From: Clostridiales bacterium
GTDB lineage: Bacteria > Bacillota > Clostridia > Oscillospirales > Oscillospiraceae
Length of the DNA stretch: 6,093 bases
Direction: 5' to 3'
Assembly (NCBI GenBank): GCA_019421525.1
Contig: JAHZFC010000075.1
Coordinates: forward strand, 1 to 6,093
Shown piece by piece: positions 1 to 3,479 of the stretch; position 1 is the first letter of the stretch; every line of letters begins with the position of its first letter. A program made the position numbers and the translations under genes. Under the pieces are notes generated by a model that did no database searches, had not been told where the DNA came from, and was given only the letters and a program-made list of their open reading frames with translations.

Positions 1-18
1 AACCCCCGGCCTGTTTTT

Positions 19-190
19 GGGTACTTTTTGCAGGGGCAAAAAGTACCTCGCCGCACGGCGAAACCTTGCCCCGGAAAGCCGGGACGGCTTTCTCTGCCGT
101 TTCTTTTGGCGCGCACAAAAGAAATGGTTTTTGAGATTTCCTTCCCAAAGGCGCAGCCTTTGGATAGAAGGTCCCAGGGCCGCCCTTGGG
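19..190. repeat. Cluster of five stem-loops, probable intergenic repeat element
   Basis: This stretch holds no convincing gene. It is made almost entirely of consecutive inverted repeats: 20-31 with 36-47 (12 bp, loop AGGG); 74-81 with 85-92 (8 bp, GAAAGCCG/CGGCTTTC); 100-108 with 116-124 (9 bp, TTTCTTTTG/CAAAAGAAA); 145-152 with 156-163 (8 bp, extended by CCTTC at 140-144 pairing GAAGG at 167-171 across a 3-base bulge); and 173-179 with 184-190 (7 bp with one G-T pair). None is followed by a clean T-run, so they do not look like ordinary terminators. The stems are seen directly; that this is a dispersed repeat of the genome is inference from its composite palindromic build and position just beyond a terminator. 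A structured RNA is the alternative. Confidence 0.55.
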
Positions 191-191
191 G

Positions 192-229
192 AAAAAACGC
201 CCCCTTTGGCCGGGAGACCAAAGGGGGCG
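192..229 (-). terminator. Intrinsic terminator of the flavin oxidoreductase gene
   Basis: Read on the minus strand, a perfect 12-bp stem (CGCCCCCTTTGG at 198-209 against CCAAAGGGGGCG at 218-229) with an 8-base loop is followed at once by six T residues (the A-run at 192-197). It starts 16 bases after the stop codon of the oxidoreductase. On the plus strand the stem has no trailing T-run, so it should work only leftward. It marks the end of what looks like a single-enzyme transcription unit. Confidence 0.93.
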
Positions 230-245
230 CGGTTTGCGCGGAGGC

Positions 246-2216
246 TTACAGCCGCAGGGCGGCGTCGTAACCGGTGCGGGTGGCGTTGCGGACATTGGAG
301 GGCTTGGCGGCGTCTCCGATGACCACGAAGAAGGGGGCGGTGCCCCGGAAGGACTCCGCCAGGTCCTGGCGGGGCCGCATACCAGCGGACAGCACCACAT
401 TGTCGCAGGCTATGGTGTGCTCCTGGCCGTCGCCGTCCACATAGGTGACGCCATCGGCGGTGATACCGGTGCAGCGGGCCTTGGTGATGACGGTGGTGTG
501 CTCGTTGAGCCGGTCCAGCAGGGCGTCCCGGGTCAGGTGCATCTCATCGGTGGCTACCTCGGGGAGCATCTCCAGGATGGTGACCTTCTTGCCCGCCTCA
601 GTGGCCAGGAACAGGCCGGTCTCACAGCCCACCAGGCCGCCGCCCAGCACCACCAGCTCGTTGCCCAGGGGCTGTCCGGCCTTCACCCGGCCGTAGGCCT
701 CCTCGGCGGTGAGCACGTTGTCGCCGTCCACGCCGGGCACGGGGAGGATGAAGGCGTCGGCGCCCACGGCGGAGATGACGGCGTCGGGCTCCATGGCGGC
801 CACGGACTCCGCCGTGGCCTCGGTGCTGAGCCGCACGTCCACCCCCAGCTTGTCCAGCTGGTGGATCTGATAGCTCATGAAGCGGAACAGGTCATGCTTG
901 AAGGGCACCTGCTCGGAGAACACCAGCTTGCCGCCCAGGTGGTCGTCTTTTTCCAGCAGGGTGACCTTGTGGCCCCGCTGGGTGGCGGTGATGGCCGCCT
1001 GCATGCCCGCCGGACCGCCGCCGATGACCACCACATGCTTGGGAGCGCCCGCCTTTTCAGGGGCGATCATCTTGAGGAACTTCTCCCGGCCCACGGTGGG
1101 GTTCACCGAGCAGGCGAAGGAGGGGGCCCGGCTGTAGTCCAGGCAGTGGAAGCAGCGGATGCAGGGGATCACGTCGTCCTCCCGGCCCTCATAGAACTTG
1201 ATGGGCCGCTGGGCGTCGGAGATGAGGCCCCGGGCCATGGCCACCATGTCCGCCTTGCCCTCGGCCAGGGTCTGCTCGATGAGGTCCGCGTCCTGGAAGG
1301 AGCCCAGGGTGAGCACGGGGATCTTGATCCGGGGGTCGGCCTTGACGGCGGCGGCGTACTTGGCGTTGCAGCCGTGGGGCAAAAACTCGGTGGGATGGGT
1401 GTTGTTCTCGGTGCCGTTGTAGAAGGCGCCGGTGGAGATGTGGGCGATGTCGATGCGGTCCTGGAGGTGCTCGATCATGGCGATGCAGTCCTCCACATGG
1501 TAGCCCCGGCCGTCAGGCCACAGCTCGTCGCCGGAGATGCGGTACTCGATGAGCAGCTTGCGGCCCACCCGCTCCCGGATGGCGTCGATGATCATGTCGG
1601 CAAAGCGCAGGCGGTTCTCGATGGTCTGGGCGCCGAACTCGTCGTCCCGCCGGTTGATGACCGGGGAGTAGAACTGGGACAGGCACAGGCCGTGTCCGCC
1701 GTGGATGAGCAGCATGTCAAAGCCGCACTGGAGGGCGGCCTCGGCCACGTCGCCGTAGCGCTTGGCGATGGCGGCCATGGCGTCCCGGGTGAGCTTGACG
1801 GTGGGGTTGCCCTCGGGGTCGGGGTCGCCGTTGATGGAGTAGGTGATCAGGTCGCCCTGGTGGTCGTGGCCGTGGTACTGGAAGGCCAGCAGCTCCAGGG
1901 AGGCCTTGGCGTCATAAAAGTGGATGGCGTCGGTCAGCCGCTGCCAGTGGCGGTGGGACTCATAGTGGTCGATGCGCTCGCAGGCGTGGACGGCGTCATA
2001 GGGCATCTCCAGGTCCATGTTCTGGGCGGAGTAGGTGATGACGGCGCAGCCGCCGGCGGCCTTGGCGGCGTAATACTTCAGCGCCGCATCAGAGGGGTAC
2101 TCCTCCCGGCCGTAGAGCAGATGTACCCCGGCAGGGGCGGACCAGATGCGGTTTTTGAACACCACGTTGCCGATCTTGATAGGCTCGAAGATATGGGGAT
2201 ACTTGGGGTGGGACAT
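246..2216 (-). CDS. Old Yellow Enzyme-type Fe-S flavoprotein ene-reductase (BaiCD/FadH/BilR superfamily), substrate unknown
   Basis: The 656-residue protein has the architecture of 2,4-dienoyl-CoA reductase and trimethylamine dehydrogenase. Residues about 8-345 form an FMN-binding TIM barrel (FEPIKIGNVVFKNRI at the start, HGGH at 172-175 with QF at 181-182, and EYRISGDE with Arg227). Cysteines 352, 355, 358 and 369 form a 4Fe-4S motif. The C-terminal part is a pyridine-nucleotide-disulphide-type FAD/NAD(P) module, with GGGPAG at 399-404, GGGLVG at 525-530 and GDAA at 634-637. Such enzymes pass electrons from NAD(P)H through FAD and Fe-S to FMN, then reduce an activated C=C bond; they are cytoplasmic. 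The start at 2216 has AAGGAGG at 2231-2225, 8 bases upstream; an in-frame TTG at 2369 would add 51 unlike residues and bury that site. The HxxH pair favours an unsaturated carbonyl substrate, but which one (bile-acid, flavonoid, cinnamate-like or other) cannot be told. Confidence 0.92.
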   Translation of the reverse strand: MSHPKYPHIFEPIKIGNVVFKNRIWSAPAGVHLLYGREEYPSDAALKYYAAKAAGGCAVITYSAQNMDLEMPYDAVHACERIDHYESHRHWQRLTDAIHFYDAKASLELLAFQYHGHDHQGDLITYSINGDPDPEGNPTVKLTRDAMAAIAKRYGDVAEAALQCGFDMLLIHGGHGLCLSQFYSPVINRRDDEFGAQTIENRLRFADMIIDAIRERVGRKLLIEYRISGDELWPDGRGYHVEDCIAMIEHLQDRIDIAHISTGAFYNGTENNTHPTEFLPHGCNAKYAAAVKADPRIKIPVLTLGSFQDADLIEQTLAEGKADMVAMARGLISDAQRPIKFYEGREDDVIPCIRCFHCLDYSRAPSFACSVNPTVGREKFLKMIAPEKAGAPKHVVVIGGGPAGMQAAITATQRGHKVTLLEKDDHLGGKLVFSEQVPFKHDLFRFMSYQIHQLDKLGVDVRLSTEATAESVAAMEPDAVISAVGADAFILPVPGVDGDNVLTAEEAYGRVKAGQPLGNELVVLGGGLVGCETGLFLATEAGKKVTILEMLPEVATDEMHLTRDALLDRLNEHTTVITKARCTGITADGVTYVDGDGQEHTIACDNVVLSAGMRPRQDLAESFRGTAPFFVVIGDAAKPSNVRNATRTGYDAALRL

Positions 2217-2224
2217 GGTCGGTT

Positions 2225-2231
2225 CCTCCTT
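2225..2231 (-). promoter_or_regulatory. Ribosome binding site fixing the oxidoreductase start
   Basis: AAGGAGG on the minus strand lies 8 bases before the ATG at 2216. It decides the start in favour of MSHPKYPH over upstream in-frame codons. The TGA of a possible small upstream ORF (2233-2231) overlaps its first base, which would suit translational coupling. Confidence 0.88.
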
Positions 2232-2338
2232 CATTCCGTTGTGAAACGTGTGATGTATGGTCCCGGGCAGGTCCGAAACGGCCCGGGCATGGTCTGTGGC
2301 GTGTACCGGCAGCCCAGGGGGCGGTCGGCAGAAGGCAT
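2231..2338 (-). CDS. Possible 35-codon leader ORF, coupled by TGATG overlap
   Basis: This small minus-strand frame begins at the ATG inside the TGATG formed with the stop codon of the preceding 17-codon ORF. It runs 35 codons and ends in a TGA that abuts and partly forms the AAGGAGG site of the oxidoreductase. It has no Shine-Dalgarno of its own, so it would have to be translated by reinitiation. The predicted peptide is rich in Pro, Arg and Thr, begins MPSADRPLGC, and resembles nothing I recognise. The arrangement is seen directly; that it is translated is inference. It is out of frame with the oxidoreductase. A chance open frame in GC-rich leader DNA is a serious alternative. Confidence 0.22.
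   Translation of the reverse strand: MPSADRPLGCRYTPQTMPGPFRTCPGPYITRFTTE
2262..2287 (-). promoter_or_regulatory. GC-rich hairpin in the oxidoreductase leader
   Basis: On the minus strand CCCGGG (2287-2282) can pair with CCCGGG (2267-2262), and inside this CCG (2281-2279) pairs CGG (2275-2273) around a TTT loop, with a 5-base bulge on one side. It lies about 30 bases before the ribosome binding site of the oxidoreductase, in the transcribed leader. No T-run follows, so it is not a terminator. It might influence ribosome passage or RNA stability; CCCGGG is self-complementary and common in GC-rich DNA, so function is uncertain. Confidence 0.3.
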
Positions 2339-2391
2339 CACGGGAGGTGGAAGGGGGTATAAATGCCAAACATGGCGGGGTTTAGGGTCAT
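2338..2391 (-). CDS. 17-residue small ORF, probable leader peptide of the oxidoreductase gene
   Basis: The minus-strand frame encodes MTLNPAMFGIYTPFHLP and stops at TGA. It has the strongest translation signal in the window: AAGGAGGT at 2405-2398, six bases before the ATG. It is the first start codon after the predicted transcription start (about 2416), and it lies 121 bases upstream of the oxidoreductase start, out of frame with it. I do not recognise the peptide. It is rich in aromatic and proline residues (Phe, Tyr, Phe, His-Leu-Pro near the end), which could allow regulated ribosome pausing, as in attenuation leaders, but no classic run of one amino acid is present. It could instead be the stub of a gene lost by deletion. 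That it is translated is likely from the signals; its function is unknown. Confidence 0.6.
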   Translation of the reverse strand: MTLNPAMFGIYTPFHLP

Positions 2392-2397
2392 GTTGTT

Positions 2398-2405
2398 ACC
2401 TCCTT
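2398..2405 (-). promoter_or_regulatory. Perfect Shine-Dalgarno of the 17-codon ORF
   Basis: AAGGAGGT on the minus strand matches the anti-Shine-Dalgarno over eight bases and sits six bases (AACAAC) before the ATG at 2391. It is stronger than the site of the downstream enzyme and is the main reason to believe the small ORF is translated. Confidence 0.8.
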
Positions 2406-2415
2406 CCCACAAAGA

Positions 2416-2424
2416 TGGTGTAAT
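2416..2424 (+). promoter_or_regulatory. Possible extended -10 for rightward transcription of gluQRS-addB
   Basis: TGGTGTAAT on the plus strand fits the extended -10 pattern TG-N-TATAAT with one mismatch. A TTGTTA at 2393-2398 lies 20 bases upstream, too far for a standard -35, so the site would rely on the TG. Transcription would begin near 2431, leaving a leader of about 95 bases before gluQRS. It overlaps the leftward -10 at 2428-2423, making a symmetric TGTAATTTTA. No better rightward promoter was found between 2400 and 2526. Confidence 0.35.
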
Positions 2425-2451
2425 TTTACCATACATACTCCCAAAATTCAA
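2423..2451 (-). promoter_or_regulatory. Sigma-A promoter driving the leader and flavin oxidoreductase
   Basis: On the minus strand TTGAAT (2451-2446) and TAAAAT (2428-2423) are separated by exactly 17 bases and match the housekeeping consensus at four and five of six positions. The region is clearly more AT-rich than its surroundings. Transcription should start near 2416, giving about 25 bases before the 17-codon ORF and about 200 bases before the enzyme. I see no convincing operator palindrome beside it. Confidence 0.72.
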
Positions 2452-2526
2452 GGAGACGTGGTAAGATGTCATAGACAGAATGACACACACAAGATCGTGC
2501 AGGACAGACGAAAGGACCGTGACGGC

Positions 2527-3456
2527 ATGAAGGGGCGTTTTGCACCCACGCCCAGTGGGAGGATGCATCTGGGCAATCTCTTTTCCGCCCTGCTGGCCTG
2601 GCTGGACGCGCGCAGCCAGGGGGGCAGCATGGTGTTCCGGGTGGAGGACCTGGACCCGGACCGGTGTACCCTGGACCGGGCCAGGCAGGCGGCGGACGAC
2701 CTTTTGTGGCTGGGGCTGGACTGGGACGAGGGGGGCGTGGAGCCGGACTACTGCCAGTCCCGCCGCTCCCGGCACTATGAGGCGGCCTTCCATGACCTGG
2801 AGGAGCGGGGGCTGGTCTACCCCTGCTATTGCAGCCGGGCCCAGCGGCTGGCCGCCAACGCCCCCCACCGCTCCGACGGGTCGGTGGTGTACTCCGGCCG
2901 GTGCGCCCGCCTGACGGCGGAGGAGCGCGCCGCCCTGGAGGAGCAGGGCCGCCGCCCGGCCTGGCGCATACGGGTGCCGGAGGAGCGGGTGACGGTACAT
3001 GACCTCCACCTGGGGCCCTATACCGAGGACCTGGGCCGGGACTGCGGGGACTTCATCCTCCGCCGGTCCGACGGGGTGTGGGCCTACCAGCTGGCGGTGG
3101 TGGTGGACGACGCGCTCATGGGGGTGACCCGGGTGGTGCGGGGGGCGGACCTGCTGCCCTCCGCGCCCCGGCAGGCGTGGCTCCACCGGACGCTGGGATA
3201 TGAGCCGCCGGAGCATGCCCATGTGCCATTGCTGCTCGCCCCCGACGGGCGGCGGCTGGCCAAGCGGGACCGGGACCTGGATGTGGGCGCGCTGCGGCAG
3301 CGGTATGCGCCGGAACAGCTCACCGGATATCTGGCCTGCTGGGCGGGGCTGCTGGACCGGCCGGAGAGCGTCCGGCCCCGGGAGCTGATCAGTTCCTTTT
3401 CCTGGGAAAAGGTGCCCCGGGGGGACATCCGCCTGGACGGGACAGAGTTTCTATGA
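2527..3456 (+). CDS. gluQ: Glutamyl-queuosine tRNA(Asp) synthetase
   Basis: This 309-residue paralogue of the glutamyl-tRNA synthetase catalytic domain (also named gluQRS or yadB) activates glutamate and attaches it to the cyclopentene-diol of queuosine at position 34 of tRNA(Asp), without the anticodon-binding domain of a full synthetase. RFAPTPSGRMHLGN (4-17) holds the HIGH-type signature, RVEDLDPDR follows at 38-46, and LAKRD at 244-248 is the KMSKS equivalent. Cys100, Cys102, Tyr122 and Cys126 reproduce the CxC...YxxxC zinc site of the E. coli enzyme. The body (FILRRSDGVWAYQLAVVVDD, 176-195; VVRGADLL, 203-210) also matches. Length is normal. The ATG at 2527 is chosen because family members start shortly before RFAP; its ribosome site (AAAGGA, 2511-2516) is weak. 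An in-frame GTG at 2458 lies one base from AAGGAGA, too close to use. addB follows 23 bases after the stop. Confidence 0.93.
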   Translation: MKGRFAPTPSGRMHLGNLFSALLAWLDARSQGGSMVFRVEDLDPDRCTLDRARQAADDLLWLGLDWDEGGVEPDYCQSRRSRHYEAAFHDLEERGLVYPCYCSRAQRLAANAPHRSDGSVVYSGRCARLTAEERAALEEQGRRPAWRIRVPEERVTVHDLHLGPYTEDLGRDCGDFILRRSDGVWAYQLAVVVDDALMGVTRVVRGADLLPSAPRQAWLHRTLGYEPPEHAHVPLLLAPDGRRLAKRDRDLDVGALRQRYAPEQLTGYLACWAGLLDRPESVRPRELISSFSWEKVPRGDIRLDGTEFL

Positions 3457-3466
3457 CAGCGTAGGG

Positions 3467-3472
3467 AAGGAG
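3467..3472 (+). promoter_or_regulatory. Ribosome binding site of addB
   Basis: AAGGAG lies seven bases before the ATG at 3480, inside the 23-base gap after the gluQRS stop. It supports the chosen addB start. No terminator or promoter fits in the gap, so the two genes are probably on one transcript. Confidence 0.8.
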
Positions 3473-3479
3473 AGAGGAG

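Noticed and set aside
49..60. CGCCG-CA-CGGCG inverted repeat
   Set aside because: The two-base loop forces opening of the inner pairs and leaves only about four base pairs, too weak to list as a separate structure.
17..322. A 101-codon plus-strand frame (and an overlapping 80-codon one) at the left edge
   Set aside because: They lie on the hairpin cluster and the leftward terminator and run into the antisense of the oxidoreductase. There is no ribosome site, and the composition (Arg/Lys/Trp-rich) follows from the repeats.
246..2369. Longer oxidoreductase start at TTG 2369, adding 51 residues
   Set aside because: The extension overlaps the 17-codon ORF, has no suitable ribosome site and does not resemble the family N-terminus. 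The ATG at 2216 has AAGGAGG at ideal spacing.
186..2423. A 745-codon open frame on the plus strand opposite the oxidoreductase
   Set aside because: It is the antisense shadow of the oxidoreductase. Its translation is low-complexity Gly/Val/Ala/Asp/His with no domain, and the minus strand has clear family motifs, a ribosome site, a promoter and a terminator.
2458..2526. GTG start at 2458 for gluQRS, adding 23 residues
   Set aside because: The purine run AAGGAGA ends one base before the GTG, too close for initiation, and the extra residues do not match the family, which begins just before RFAPTPSG.
2338..3222. A 294-codon minus-strand frame reaching across gluQRS
   Set aside because: Most of it is antisense to gluQRS and rich in Pro, Gln and Gly as expected from GC-rich shadow translation. 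Only its last 17 codons, which have their own start and perfect Shine-Dalgarno, are kept as a small ORF.
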